From contig NZ_LZJC01000095.1 of NCBI RefSeq assembly GCF_001666755.1, forward strand, positions 1 through 58,334: DNA of 58,334 bases. Direction: 5' to 3'. Below the pieces are notes generated by a model. That model was not told the DNA's origin and did no database searches. It worked only from the letters and a program-made list of their open reading frames with translations. The position numbers and the translations under genes were made by a program. Of the stretch, positions 47,791 to 55,887 are shown one piece after another; the first letter of the stretch is position 1, and each line of letters opens with the position of its first letter. Source of the DNA: Mycobacterium sp. E1214 (GTDB taxonomy: Bacteria > Actinomycetota > Actinomycetes > Mycobacteriales > Mycobacteriaceae).

Positions 47791-49014
47791 ATGACGACGA
47801 CCATCCCCGACGCGATCCGCGACATCGACCTGGCCGACGGCAACTTCTATGCCGATCGGGCCGCTTCGCGCGAGGCGTATCGCTGGATGCGCGCCAACCA
47901 GCCGGTGTTCCGCGATCGCAATGGGTTGGCCGGCGCCACCACGTATCAAGCCATCCTCGACGCCGAGCGTAACCCGGAGTTGTTCTCGAGCACCGGCGGG
48001 ATCCGCCCGGACCAGCCGGGGATGCCGTACATGATCGACATGGACGATCCCGCACACCTGTTGCGGCGCAAGCTCGTCAACGCCGGTTTCACCCGCAAGC
48101 GGGTCAAGGAGAAGGAACCGTCGATCGCCACGCTGTGTGACACCCTGATCGACGCGGTGTGTGAGCGCGGCGAGTGCGACTTCGTGCGCGACATCGCGGC
48201 CCCGCTGCCCATGGCGGTCATCGGCGACATGCTCGGCGTGCTGCCCGAGGAGCGCGGCATGCTTTTGAAGTGGTCGGACGACCTGGTGTGCGGGCTGAGT
48301 TCGCACATCGACCCCGCCTCAACGGAATTCCAGACGGTGATGAACGCCTTCGCCGCCTACACCGCGTTCACCATGGACATCATCGCCAAGCGGCGCTCCG
48401 AGCCCACCGAGGACCTGTTTTCCATCCTGGTCAACGCCGAGGTGGAGGGGCAGCGGATGTCCGACGACGAGATCGTCATGGAGACGCTGCTGATCCTCAT
48501 CGGCGGTGACGAGACCACCCGGCACACCCTCAGCGGCGGCACCGAGCAGCTGGTGCGCCACCGCGACCAGTGGGACGCGTTGGTGCGTGATCCGTCGTTG
48601 CTGCCGGGCGCCATCGAGGAGATGCTGCGCTGGACCTCGCCGGTGAAGAACATGTGCCGAATCCTGACGGCGGACACCGACTTTCACGGCACGGCGCTGC
48701 GCGAGGGCGAGAAGATCATGCTGCTCTTCGAGTCGGGCAACTTCGACGAGAACGTGTTCGACGACCCGGATGCTTTCGACATTCGGCGAAACCCGAACAG
48801 CCACATGGCGTTCGGGTTCGGGTCGCATTTCTGCCTGGGTAACCAGTTGGCCCGGCTGGAGTTGTCGATGATGACCGAGCGAGTGCTCAAGCGACTGCCC
48901 GACCTGAGGCTGGCCGACGACGACTCGACGCTGCCGCTGCGCCCGGCGAACTTCGTCAGCGGCCTGGAGTCGATGCCGGTGGTGTTCACCCCCAGCGCGC
49001 CGCTGCTGAGCTGA
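47791..49014 (+). CDS. cyp142: Steroid C26/C27-monooxygenase CYP142
   Basis: A 407-residue P450 that, in mycobacteria, back-ups CYP125 in oxidising the cholesterol side chain, with opposite stereochemistry. The I-helix is GGDETTRHT (238-246), the ExxR pair Glu277/Arg280 in IEEMLRW, and the heme ligand Cys348 in FGFGSHFCLGNQLARLE. ATG at 47791 with GGAGG seven bases upstream. A long hairpin follows the stop. No KstR consensus precedes it. Confidence 0.95.
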   Translation: MTTTIPDAIRDIDLADGNFYADRAASREAYRWMRANQPVFRDRNGLAGATTYQAILDAERNPELFSSTGGIRPDQPGMPYMIDMDDPAHLLRRKLVNAGFTRKRVKEKEPSIATLCDTLIDAVCERGECDFVRDIAAPLPMAVIGDMLGVLPEERGMLLKWSDDLVCGLSSHIDPASTEFQTVMNAFAAYTAFTMDIIAKRRSEPTEDLFSILVNAEVEGQRMSDDEIVMETLLILIGGDETTRHTLSGGTEQLVRHRDQWDALVRDPSLLPGAIEEMLRWTSPVKNMCRILTADTDFHGTALREGEKIMLLFESGNFDENVFDDPDAFDIRRNPNSHMAFGFGSHFCLGNQLARLELSMMTERVLKRLPDLRLADDDSTLPLRPANFVSGLESMPVVFTPSAPLLS

Positions 49015-49024
49015 CGCGTTCTGG

Positions 49025-49086
49025 TCGCGAGCGTAAGGCCACTGCGAGAACTCGCGGAGATTTCCGCAGTGGCCTTACGCTCGCGA
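49025..49086. repeat. Long perfect hairpin between cyp142 and echA19
   Basis: Arms of 22 bases at 49025-49046 and 49065-49086 pair perfectly around an 18-base loop. It sits between convergent genes, 11 bases after cyp142 and 31 before the echA19 stop, so it could act as a bidirectional terminator. No T-run follows. The CGCGAGCGTAAG...CTTACGCTCGCG ends resemble dispersed palindromes seen in mycobacterial intergenic regions. Confidence 0.93.
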
Positions 49087-49116
49087 GCGATGATGCCTTT
49101 GCCCGCGAGCGGCCGG

Positions 49117-49929
49117 CTACTTGTTCTGGAAGTTGGGCTTGCGCTTCTCGGCGAACGCGCGGGGGCCTTCCTTGGCGTCGTCGGACAGGAAGACCTTGAT
49201 GCCGATCTGGGTGTCGATCTCGAAGGCGTCGTTCTCGTGCATGCCCTCGGTCTCGCGGATCGCCCGCAGGATCGCCTGCACGGCCAGCGGCCCGTTGTTC
49301 TCGATGATCTCGGCGATCTCCAGCGCCTTGGCCAGCGCCTGCCCGTCCGGGACGACGTGCCCCACTAGGCCCATCTCCTTGGCCTCCGCGGCGGTGATGT
49401 GCCGCCCGGTCAGCAGCAGGTCACAGGCCACGGTGTAGGGGATCTGGCGCACCAACCGTACCGCGGAGCCGCCCATCGGGTACAGGCTCCACTTGGCCTC
49501 GGAGATGCCGAACTTGGCGCTCTCGCCGGCGATGCGGATATCGGTGCCCTGCAGGATCTCGGTGCCCCCGGCGATGGCGGGCCCTTCCACGGCGGCGATC
49601 AACGGTTTGGTGAGCCGGCGGCCCTTGAGCAGCGCGTCGATTCGTGACGGGTCGTAGCTGCCGTCCTTGAAGGATTCGCCCGGCGGCTTCTTGGTTGCCG
49701 CCTTGAGGTCCATGCCGGCGCAGAAGTAACCACCGGCGCCGGTCAGGATGCAGCACCGGATGTCGGGATCGTTGTCGACGCGGTCCCAGGCCTGGACCAT
49801 GATTTCCATCATTTCCGTGCTCAGCGCGTTGCGCGCGTGCGGCCGGTTCAGGGTGACGATGAGGGTGTGTCCGCGCTGCTCGACGATCGCGTCGGGACCC
49901 GATTGTTCGTTTGCTGGAGCCTCGACCAC
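49117..49929 (-). CDS. echA19: Steroid side-chain enoyl-CoA hydratase EchA19
   Basis: EchA19 hydrates 3-oxochol-4,22-dien-24-oyl-CoA during side-chain beta-oxidation, before oxidation and FadA5 cleavage. The 270-residue crotonase has [20 protein letters not shown] and [19 protein letters not shown] as the oxyanion-hole segments, and the C-terminal lysine-rich REFAEKR-like tail ([14 protein letters not shown]). I start at the GTG at 49929 with AGGGAAAGG upstream; an ATG at 49959 is the alternative. The KstR operator shared with fadD19 lies at 49975. Confidence 0.93.
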   Translation of the reverse strand: MVEAPANEQSGPDAIVEQRGHTLIVTLNRPHARNALSTEMMEIMVQAWDRVDNDPDIRCCILTGAGGYFCAGMDLKAATKKPPGESFKDGSYDPSRIDALLKGRRLTKPLIAAVEGPAIAGGTEILQGTDIRIAGESAKFGISEAKWSLYPMGGSAVRLVRQIPYTVACDLLLTGRHITAAEAKEMGLVGHVVPDGQALAKALEIAEIIENNGPLAVQAILRAIRETEGMHENDAFEIDTQIGIKVFLSDDAKEGPRAFAEKRKPNFQNK

Positions 49930-49974
49930 GGCTGCCGCCTTTCCCTCGTCAATGAGCATGAGCTTGTCAAGAAA

Positions 49975-49988
49975 TGTAACACGTTCTA
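49975..49988. promoter_or_regulatory. KstR operator, fadD19 / echA19
   Basis: TGTAACACGTTCTA matches TnnAACnnGTTnnA between divergent fadD19 and echA19. It ends five bases before the fadD19 GTG. Confidence 0.91.
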
Positions 49989-49993
49989 ATTTG

Positions 49994-51646
49994 GTGGCCG
50001 TGGCCCTGAATATTGCCGATCTCGCAGAGCACGCCATCGACGCTGTGCCCGACCGTGTCGCCCTGATCTGCGGTGACGAGAAGCTGACCTACGCCGAACT
50101 CGAGGAGAAGGCCAACCGGCTGGCGCACTACCTCCTCGACCAGGGCGTGCGCAAGGACGACAAGGTCGGCCTGTACTGCCGCAACCGCATCGAGATCGTC
50201 ATCGCGATGCTGGGCATCGTCAAGGCCGGCGCCATTCTGGTCAACGTCAACTACCGCTACGTCGAGGGCGAGCTGCGCTACCTGTTCGACAACTCGGACA
50301 TGGTCGCGCTGGTGCACGAACGCCAGTACTCCGACCGGGTGGCCAACGTGCTGCCGGACACGCCCGACGTCAAGACGATCCTGGTGATCGAGGACGGCAG
50401 CGACAACGACTACCAGCGCTACGGCGGCGTCGAGTTCTACTCCGCGATCGCGCAGGGCTCGCCGGAGCGCGACTTCGGCGAGCGCAGCGCCGACGACATC
50501 TACCTGCTCTACACCGGCGGCACCACCGGCTTCCCCAAGGGCGTGATGTGGCGCCACGAGGACATCTACCGGGTGCTGTTCGGCGGAACCGACTTCGCCA
50601 CGGGCGAATTCATCGCCGACGAGTACGACCTGGCGAAGGCCGCGGCCGCCAACCCGCCGATGGTGCGCTACCCGATTCCGCCGATGATCCACGGCGCCAC
50701 CCAGTCGGCCACCTGGATGTCCATCTTCTCCGGTCAAACCACCGTCCTGGCACCGGAATTCAACGCCGACGCGGTGTGGCGCACCATCCACGACCACAAG
50801 GTCAACCTGCTCTTCTTCACCGGTGACGCCATGGCCCGGCCGCTGCTCGATGCGCTGCTGGCCCATCAAGACAAGGGCAACGAATACGATCTCTCTTCGC
50901 TGTTCCTGCTCGCCTCGACCGCCGCGCTGTTCTCGCCGAGCATCAAGGAGCGGCTGCTGGAACTCCTGCCGAACCGGGTGATCACCGATTCCATCGGTTC
51001 CTCGGAGACCGGCTTCGGCGGCACCAGCATCGTCGCCCAGGACGCCCCGCACAGCGGCGGGCCGCGGGTAACCATCGACCACCGCACGGTCGTGCTCGAC
51101 GACGACGGCAACGAGGTCAAGCCGGGCTCGGGCGTCCGCGGGTTCATCGCCAAGAAGGGCAACATCCCCGTCGGCTACTACAAGGACGAGAAGAAGACCG
51201 CCGAGACGTTCAAGACGATCAACGGGGTGCGCTACGCCATCCCGGGCGACTGGGCGCTGGTCGAGGAGGACGGCACCGTCACCATGCTGGGCCGCGGGTC
51301 GGTGTCGATCAACAGCGGCGGCGAGAAGATCTACCCCGAAGAGGTCGAGGCGGCGCTGAAGGGCCATCCCGACGTGTTCGACGCCCTGGTCGTCGGCGTG
51401 CCCGACCCCCGCTACGGCCAGCACGTGGCCGCGGTCGTGCAGCCGCGGGCCGGCTGCCGGCCGTCGCTGGCGGACCTCGACGCGTTCGTGCGCTCCGAGA
51501 TCGCGGGCTACAAGGTGCCGCGCAGCCTGTGGCTGGTCGACGAGGTCAAGCGGTCGCCGGCCGGCAAGCCCGACTACCGGTGGGCCAAGGAACAGACCGA
51601 GGCGCGCCCGGCCGACGACGTGCACGCGAGCCACGTGACCGCCTGA
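49994..51646 (+). CDS. fadD19: Steroid side-chain CoA ligase FadD19
   Basis: A 550-residue acyl-CoA synthetase. FadD19 activates C8 side-chain steroid acids made by CYP125/CYP142. The ATP loop is [13 protein letters not shown], followed by [12 protein letters not shown], the [17 protein letters not shown] hinge region, and the C-terminal [12 protein letters not shown] with the catalytic lysine. The GTG at 49994 ([14 protein letters not shown]) matches the remembered M. tuberculosis start; with the operator five bases upstream the mRNA is probably leaderless or nearly so. Confidence 0.95.
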   Translation: MAVALNIADLAEHAIDAVPDRVALICGDEKLTYAELEEKANRLAHYLLDQGVRKDDKVGLYCRNRIEIVIAMLGIVKAGAILVNVNYRYVEGELRYLFDNSDMVALVHERQYSDRVANVLPDTPDVKTILVIEDGSDNDYQRYGGVEFYSAIAQGSPERDFGERSADDIYLLYTGGTTGFPKGVMWRHEDIYRVLFGGTDFATGEFIADEYDLAKAAAANPPMVRYPIPPMIHGATQSATWMSIFSGQTTVLAPEFNADAVWRTIHDHKVNLLFFTGDAMARPLLDALLAHQDKGNEYDLSSLFLLASTAALFSPSIKERLLELLPNRVITDSIGSSETGFGGTSIVAQDAPHSGGPRVTIDHRTVVLDDDGNEVKPGSGVRGFIAKKGNIPVGYYKDEKKTAETFKTINGVRYAIPGDWALVEEDGTVTMLGRGSVSINSGGEKIYPEEVEAALKGHPDVFDALVVGVPDPRYGQHVAAVVQPRAGCRPSLADLDAFVRSEIAGYKVPRSLWLVDEVKRSPAGKPDYRWAKEQTEARPADDVHASHVTA

Positions 51647-51649
51647 CAC

Positions 51650-52417
51650 TTGACCGACTTCGTCAAGCGGCACCCCGACGCGCCCGAGGGTTTCTTCGGC
51701 TGGGAGGCCGCGGGGCTGCGCTGGTTGGCGAGCGTCGACGGCGGTGTGCCGTGCGCCCGTGTCGTCGCTCACGACGCGAGCAGCCTGACGCTGCAGCGGC
51801 TGGAATCGGTGGCCCCGAGCCCCGCGGCGGCGCGCGAGTTCGGTGGCCGGTTGGCCGTGACGCACGACGCCGGCGGAGCCGCGTTCGGGGCGGGGCCCGA
51901 CGGCTGGGACGGGCCGGGCTTCTTCGGCCCGCTGGCGCAGCCACTGCCGATGTCGCTGCGCCGACGCGAGCGCTGGGGCGAGTTTTACGCCGACGAGCGG
52001 CTGACGCCCATGGCCGAGCTCGCCGCGCCTCGGCTCGACGCGTCGACGCGGGCCGCGCTCGACGCGGTTGGGCGGCGCTGCCGGGCCGGCGATTTCGACG
52101 ACGACGAGCACCCGGCGCGGCTGCACGGCGACCTGTGGAGCGGCAACGTGATGTGGACGCCGGCCGGGGTGGTGCTGATCGATCCCGCCGCGCACAGCGG
52201 GCACCGCGAGACCGACCTGGCCATGCTGGCGCTGTTCGGCTGCCCGCACCTCGATGAGATTCTGGACGCCTATGGGCGGGTGCGCCCGTTGCGGGCAGGC
52301 TGGCGCGACCGGATCGGGCTGCATCAGCTGTTCCCGCTGCTGGCACACGTCGTGTTGTTCGGCGGCGGGTATGCGCGGCAGACCGAGGCCGCCGCCCGCG
52401 CCGCGCTCGCCGCCTGA
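51650..52417 (+). CDS. Fructosamine-kinase/APH-family protein
   Basis: A 255-residue kinase-like protein. The phosphotransferase motifs are clear: ARLHGDLWSGNVMW (catalytic HGDLWxGN) and VLIDPAAHSGHRETDLAML (metal-binding IDPA, then D-L-A-M-L), as in fructosamine-3-kinases. The N-terminal lobe is shortened, and the Lys of strand 3 is not obvious. It follows fadD19 by three bases from a TTG start, so it is co-transcribed. Substrate unknown; a sugar-amine or protein deglycation role is the family default. Confidence 0.87.
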   Translation: MTDFVKRHPDAPEGFFGWEAAGLRWLASVDGGVPCARVVAHDASSLTLQRLESVAPSPAAAREFGGRLAVTHDAGGAAFGAGPDGWDGPGFFGPLAQPLPMSLRRRERWGEFYADERLTPMAELAAPRLDASTRAALDAVGRRCRAGDFDDDEHPARLHGDLWSGNVMWTPAGVVLIDPAAHSGHRETDLAMLALFGCPHLDEILDAYGRVRPLRAGWRDRIGLHQLFPLLAHVVLFGGGYARQTEAAARAALAA

Positions 52418-52440
52418 CCGGCTCAGCTAGGTTGGAGCCG

Positions 52441-53265
52441 ATGACGATCGACGTCTGGATGCAGCATCCCACCGCGCGGTTCCTGCGCAGCGACATGCTG
52501 GCGTCCCTGCGCCGCTGGACCGGTGATGCACTCCCCGACGGCGACATCCCGATCGAGGCGACGGTCGCGGCGATGGACGCCGCCGGTGTCGGACTCGGCA
52601 TCCTCAGCGCCTGGCAGGGCCCCAACGGGCAGGACCTGGTCTCCAACGACGAGGTGGCGCAGTGGATTCGGTCGCAGCCGAACCGGTTCGTCGGCCTGGC
52701 GGCGGTGGACCTGGACCGCCCCATGGCGGCCGTGCGGGAACTTCGGCGCCGGGTGGGCGAAGGATTCCGGGGCCTGCGGGTGGTGCCGTGGTTGTGGAAC
52801 GCGCCGCCCACCGACCGCCGCTACTACCCCCTGTTCGCCGAGTGCGTGCAGCTCGGCGTGCCGTTCTGCACCCAGGTGGGGCACACCGGCCCGCTGCGCC
52901 CCTCCGAAACCGGCCGTCCGATCCCCTACATCGATCAGGTGGCCCTGGACTTCCCGGAGCTGGTGATCGTCTGCGGGCACGTCGGCTACCCGTGGACCGA
53001 GGAGATGGTCGCCGTGGCCCGCAAACACCCGAACGTCTACATCGACACCTCCGCCTACACCGTGAAGCGGTTGCCCGACGAGCTCGTCAGATTCATGAAG
53101 ACCGGCACCGGTCAACGAAAGGTGTTGTTTGGCACCAACTATCCGATGATCGCCCACCAGCATGCGCTGGCGGGACTGGACGGGCTGGGCCTGACCGACG
53201 CGGCGCGCCGCGACTTTCTGCACGACAACGCCGTGGGCGTCTTCAACCTGGAGGGAATCGCGTGA
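52441..53265 (+). CDS. Amidohydrolase-family protein (Rv3510c-like)
   Basis: A 274-residue metal-dependent hydrolase of the amidohydrolase-2 (ACMSD-like) type. Features are QPNRFVGLAAVDLDRPMAAV, PFCTQVGHTGPL and VIVCGHVGYPW with likely metal-ligand histidines, and KVLFGTNYPMIAHQ, where the usual Asp of GTDYP is Asn. Decarboxylase or hydrolase; substrate unknown. The GTG of the TPP enzyme overlaps its stop, so the two are coupled. I use the ATG at 52441 rather than a TTG at 52432. Confidence 0.87.
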   Translation: MTIDVWMQHPTARFLRSDMLASLRRWTGDALPDGDIPIEATVAAMDAAGVGLGILSAWQGPNGQDLVSNDEVAQWIRSQPNRFVGLAAVDLDRPMAAVRELRRRVGEGFRGLRVVPWLWNAPPTDRRYYPLFAECVQLGVPFCTQVGHTGPLRPSETGRPIPYIDQVALDFPELVIVCGHVGYPWTEEMVAVARKHPNVYIDTSAYTVKRLPDELVRFMKTGTGQRKVLFGTNYPMIAHQHALAGLDGLGLTDAARRDFLHDNAVGVFNLEGIA

Positions 53266-54812
53266 ACGGTGCGCAGGCGTTGATCAACACCCTGGTCGAC
53301 GGGGGGATCGACGTGTGCTTCGCCAACCCGGGCACGTCGGAGATGCACTTCGTCGCGGCTCTGGACGACGTTCCCGACATGCGCGGCGTGCTGGTCCTTT
53401 TCGAAGGCGTCGCCACGGGAGCCGCCGACGGCTACGCCCGCATGGCCGATCGGCCCGCCGCCGTGCTGCTGCACCTGGGCCCGGGGCTGGGCAACGGCCT
53501 GGCCAACCTGCACAACGCACGGCGGGCCCGGGTGCCGATGGTGGTGGTCGTCGGCGACCACGCCACCTATCACAAAAAGTACGACGCCCCACTGGAATCC
53601 GACATCGACGCCGTCGCGGGCACGGTGTCGGGGTGGGCGCGCCGCACGACGAGCACCGCCGCCGTCGCCACCGACACGGCCGAGGCCATCGCGGCGAGCC
53701 GGTCGGGTCCGCGCATCTCCACCCTGATCCTGCCCGCGGACGTGTCCTGGTCCGACGGGGCGCGGCCGGCCGGGCCGCTGCCCGCGCAGCCGGCGGGCGC
53801 CGAGCCGCGGTTGGCGTTCGAGGTGGTCGAGGTGCTGCGCTCGGGGGAGCCCACCGTGCTGATGATCGGCGGTGACGCCACCCGCGGCCCCGGCTTGGCC
53901 GCCGCGTCGCGCATCGCGCAGGCGACCGGGGCGCGGTTGCTGTGTGAGACGTTCCCCACCCGGCTGGAACGCGGCGCCGGTGTTCCCGCGGTCGAGCGCC
54001 TCGCGTACTTCGCCGAGGCCGCCGCCGCGCAACTCGACGGCGCCAAGCACCTCGTGCTGGCCGGCGCGAAATCGCCGGTGTCGTTCTTCGCCTACCCGGG
54101 CATGCCGAGCGACCTCGTGCCCGCCGGCTGCGAGGTGCACCTGCTCGCCGAGCACAGCGGCGCCGCCGAGGCGCTGAGCGCGGTGGCCGACGAGGTGGCA
54201 CCCGGAACGAGCGCGTCGGTGGCGGCCGCGTCGCGCCCCGAAAAGCCCACCGGCGCTTTGACGGCCGCATCGGCGGCCGCCGTGATCGGGGCGCTGCTGC
54301 CCGAGCGGGCGATCGTGGTCGACGAGGCCAACACGTCCGGGGTGCTGTTGCCGACGGCCACCGCGGGAGCGCCGGCCCACGACTGGCTGACGCTGACCGG
54401 TGGGGCGATCGGCTACGGCATTCCCGCCGCGATCGGGGCTGCGGTGGCAGCGCCCGGTCGACCGGTGCTGTGCCTGGAGTCCGACGGCTCGGCGATGTAC
54501 ACGATCTCGGGACTGTGGACCCAGGCGCGGGAGCGCCTCGACGTCACGACCGTGGTCTACAACAACAGCGCCTACGACATCTTGCGGATCGAACTGGCGC
54601 GGGTGGACGCCGGATCGGCACCCGGGCCCAAGGCGCTGAACCTGCTGGATTTGGCAAGGCCCACAATGGATTTCGTGAAGATCAGTGAGGGCATGGGCGT
54701 GCCGGCCCGGCGCGCCAGCACCGCCGAGGAGTTCACCGAAGCCCTGCGCGCGGCCTTCGCCGAGCCGGGACCGCATCTGATCGAGGCGGTCGTCCCCTCA
54801 ATAACGGGCTAA
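53262..54812 (+). CDS. ilvX: Thiamine-diphosphate enzyme, acetolactate-synthase-like (IlvX type)
   Basis: A 516-residue TPP enzyme, close to the length of Rv3509c. The catalytic glutamate is in LFEGVATGAADGYARM (Glu49), and the TPP/metal motif begins SDGSAMYTISGLW and ends VVYNNSAYDIL. It resembles large acetolactate synthase subunits but lacks the parts needed to assign that reaction; benzoylformate-decarboxylase-like activity is an alternative. It overlaps the amidohydrolase gene (GTGA) and is convergent with the beta-lactamase-like gene, overlapping it by 15 bases. Confidence 0.88.
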   Translation: MNGAQALINTLVDGGIDVCFANPGTSEMHFVAALDDVPDMRGVLVLFEGVATGAADGYARMADRPAAVLLHLGPGLGNGLANLHNARRARVPMVVVVGDHATYHKKYDAPLESDIDAVAGTVSGWARRTTSTAAVATDTAEAIAASRSGPRISTLILPADVSWSDGARPAGPLPAQPAGAEPRLAFEVVEVLRSGEPTVLMIGGDATRGPGLAAASRIAQATGARLLCETFPTRLERGAGVPAVERLAYFAEAAAAQLDGAKHLVLAGAKSPVSFFAYPGMPSDLVPAGCEVHLLAEHSGAAEALSAVADEVAPGTSASVAAASRPEKPTGALTAASAAAVIGALLPERAIVVDEANTSGVLLPTATAGAPAHDWLTLTGGAIGYGIPAAIGAAVAAPGRPVLCLESDGSAMYTISGLWTQARERLDVTTVVYNNSAYDILRIELARVDAGSAPGPKALNLLDLARPTMDFVKISEGMGVPARRASTAEEFTEALRAAFAEPGPHLIEAVVPSITG

Positions 54813-55511
54813 CCCGGGCAGCCGGCTCAGCAGCCACTCCGACAAAGTGTCGAGCACCGCGACGCCGGTCTCGAAGACGCCGTCGTGCACCTCGGCCGCC
54901 AGCGCCACGCCCCACTGCCCCGACGGCGTCGGCACGATGCCGAACTGCCGGACCAGGTACTCGCCCCGCACCCCGGGGCCCCATCCTCCCTTGGCCGCAT
55001 AGCCTTTCGCGGCCAGGCCCCAGCGCTGCCCGGCACTCAGGCGCTGCATGAGGTCGACGACGTCGGCCGCGTCGGGGATCGACGGCAGCTCCGCCGCGAA
55101 TCTCGCCTGCCGCTGCAGGGTCCACTGGGTCTGCCCGAAGGCGGTGAATCCGCGTCGCAGCCGCCGCGATTCGACCACGGTCGCGGTGTCACCGCCCTCG
55201 GCGATCACGCCCTGCACGCGCCGCGCGGCATCGGCCGGACCGCCCAATTGCGCCCACAGTTGTTCGGACGCTTGGTTATCCGATTCGGTGATGGCCTTGA
55301 CCGCGAGATCCTTGGCCCGCAGCCAGTCGCTGCGCAGCGCCGCGATCGCCAGCGGCACCTTGATCGTCGACCAGGCGACGCCGGACCACCAACGGCCCAG
55401 CGAATACGTCCGGTCCGGGCGCGCCACGGCGATGCCCACGTCGGCCGGCACCGTAGCGGACAACTGCTCGAAGCTCGCCTCCAGCGCGAGCTCGAGGGGC
55501 CGCGCGCTCAC
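54798..55511 (-). CDS. Class A beta-lactamase-fold serine hydrolase
   Basis: A 237-residue protein with all three penicillin-recognising motifs: Ser48-x-x-Lys51 in WSTIKVPLAI, SDN at 77-79 in TESDNQAS, and a KTG-like KGG at 174-176 in AAKGGWGPG. I see no signal peptide or Tat motif in the residues before the serine, which is unusual for a beta-lactamase and suggests a cytoplasmic hydrolase or an upstream start. The Glu166-type deacylation residue cannot be confirmed. GTG start at 55511 overlaps the stop of a short upstream frame. Confidence 0.85.
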   Translation of the reverse strand: MSARPLELALEASFEQLSATVPADVGIAVARPDRTYSLGRWWSGVAWSTIKVPLAIAALRSDWLRAKDLAVKAITESDNQASEQLWAQLGGPADAARRVQGVIAEGGDTATVVESRRLRRGFTAFGQTQWTLQRQARFAAELPSIPDAADVVDLMQRLSAGQRWGLAAKGYAAKGGWGPGVRGEYLVRQFGIVPTPSGQWGVALAAEVHDGVFETGVAVLDTLSEWLLSRLPGLARY

Positions 55512-55576
55512 GCGGCGGTCATCCGGGAGGGCAACGGCGGCGCAGCGGCGGTGCTTTGAGCCGGCGCGGCAACCAT
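55508..55576 (-). CDS. Possible 22-residue leader frame
   Basis: An ATG at 55576, with a purine-rich GGAAGGGAG upstream, opens a 22-residue frame (MVAAPAQSTAAAPPLPSRMT and two more Ala). It ends in a GTGA overlap with the beta-lactamase-like start. It may be a leader that couples translation, the tail of a lost gene, or chance; the frame is open further upstream to 55768. Confidence 0.35.
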   Translation of the reverse strand: MVAAPAQSTAAAPPLPSRMTAA

Positions 55577-55679
55577 CGCCTCTCCCTTCCGTCCCGACGT
55601 GTGCAGTGCCCCATTATCGTCGACCCACCCCGGCGCACCGGGCAGCGCACGCCGGTCGAGGGCGCACCCACGGCGGCGG

Positions 55680-55841
55680 CTAACCCGGCGGCGGCGGCAG
55701 CGGCAACCCCTCGGGCGGCGGCGGTTCCCACGTCTGCGGTGGCGGCGCCGGATCGGCGACGGCCACACCGGCGCCTACGGCCAACGCGGCGCCCAGAGAA
55801 CCGGCCAGCACCCAGCCGGCAACCGCCTTCGCACTCTTCAT
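55680..55841 (-). CDS. Short secreted proline-rich protein
   Basis: A 53-residue frame with a classic signal peptide: MKSAKAVAGWVLAGSLGAAL, then AVGAGVAVADP with a cleavage site after ADA-like AVA. The mature part is almost only Pro, Glu and Gly (PAPPPQTWEPPPPEGLPLPP). No fold or activity can be assigned. It lies 46 bases after fadD17 on the same strand. The Shine-Dalgarno is weak. Confidence 0.6.
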   Translation of the reverse strand: MKSAKAVAGWVLAGSLGAALAVGAGVAVADPAPPPQTWEPPPPEGLPLPPPPG

Positions 55842-55887
55842 CAAGCCGCCAGATTCCCTTTCTGGGCGCGGGCCAAACCCGGCCGCG

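Noticed and set aside
49967..52348. A 793-codon open frame on the minus strand opposite fadD19 and the kinase-like gene
   Set aside because: Typical GC-rich shadow frame: low-complexity Arg/Gly/Val/His composition, no domain, and it overlaps genes with clear motifs.
53139..54776. A 545-codon minus-strand frame opposite the TPP enzyme
   Set aside because: Gly/Arg/His-rich without motifs, antisense to a well-supported gene.
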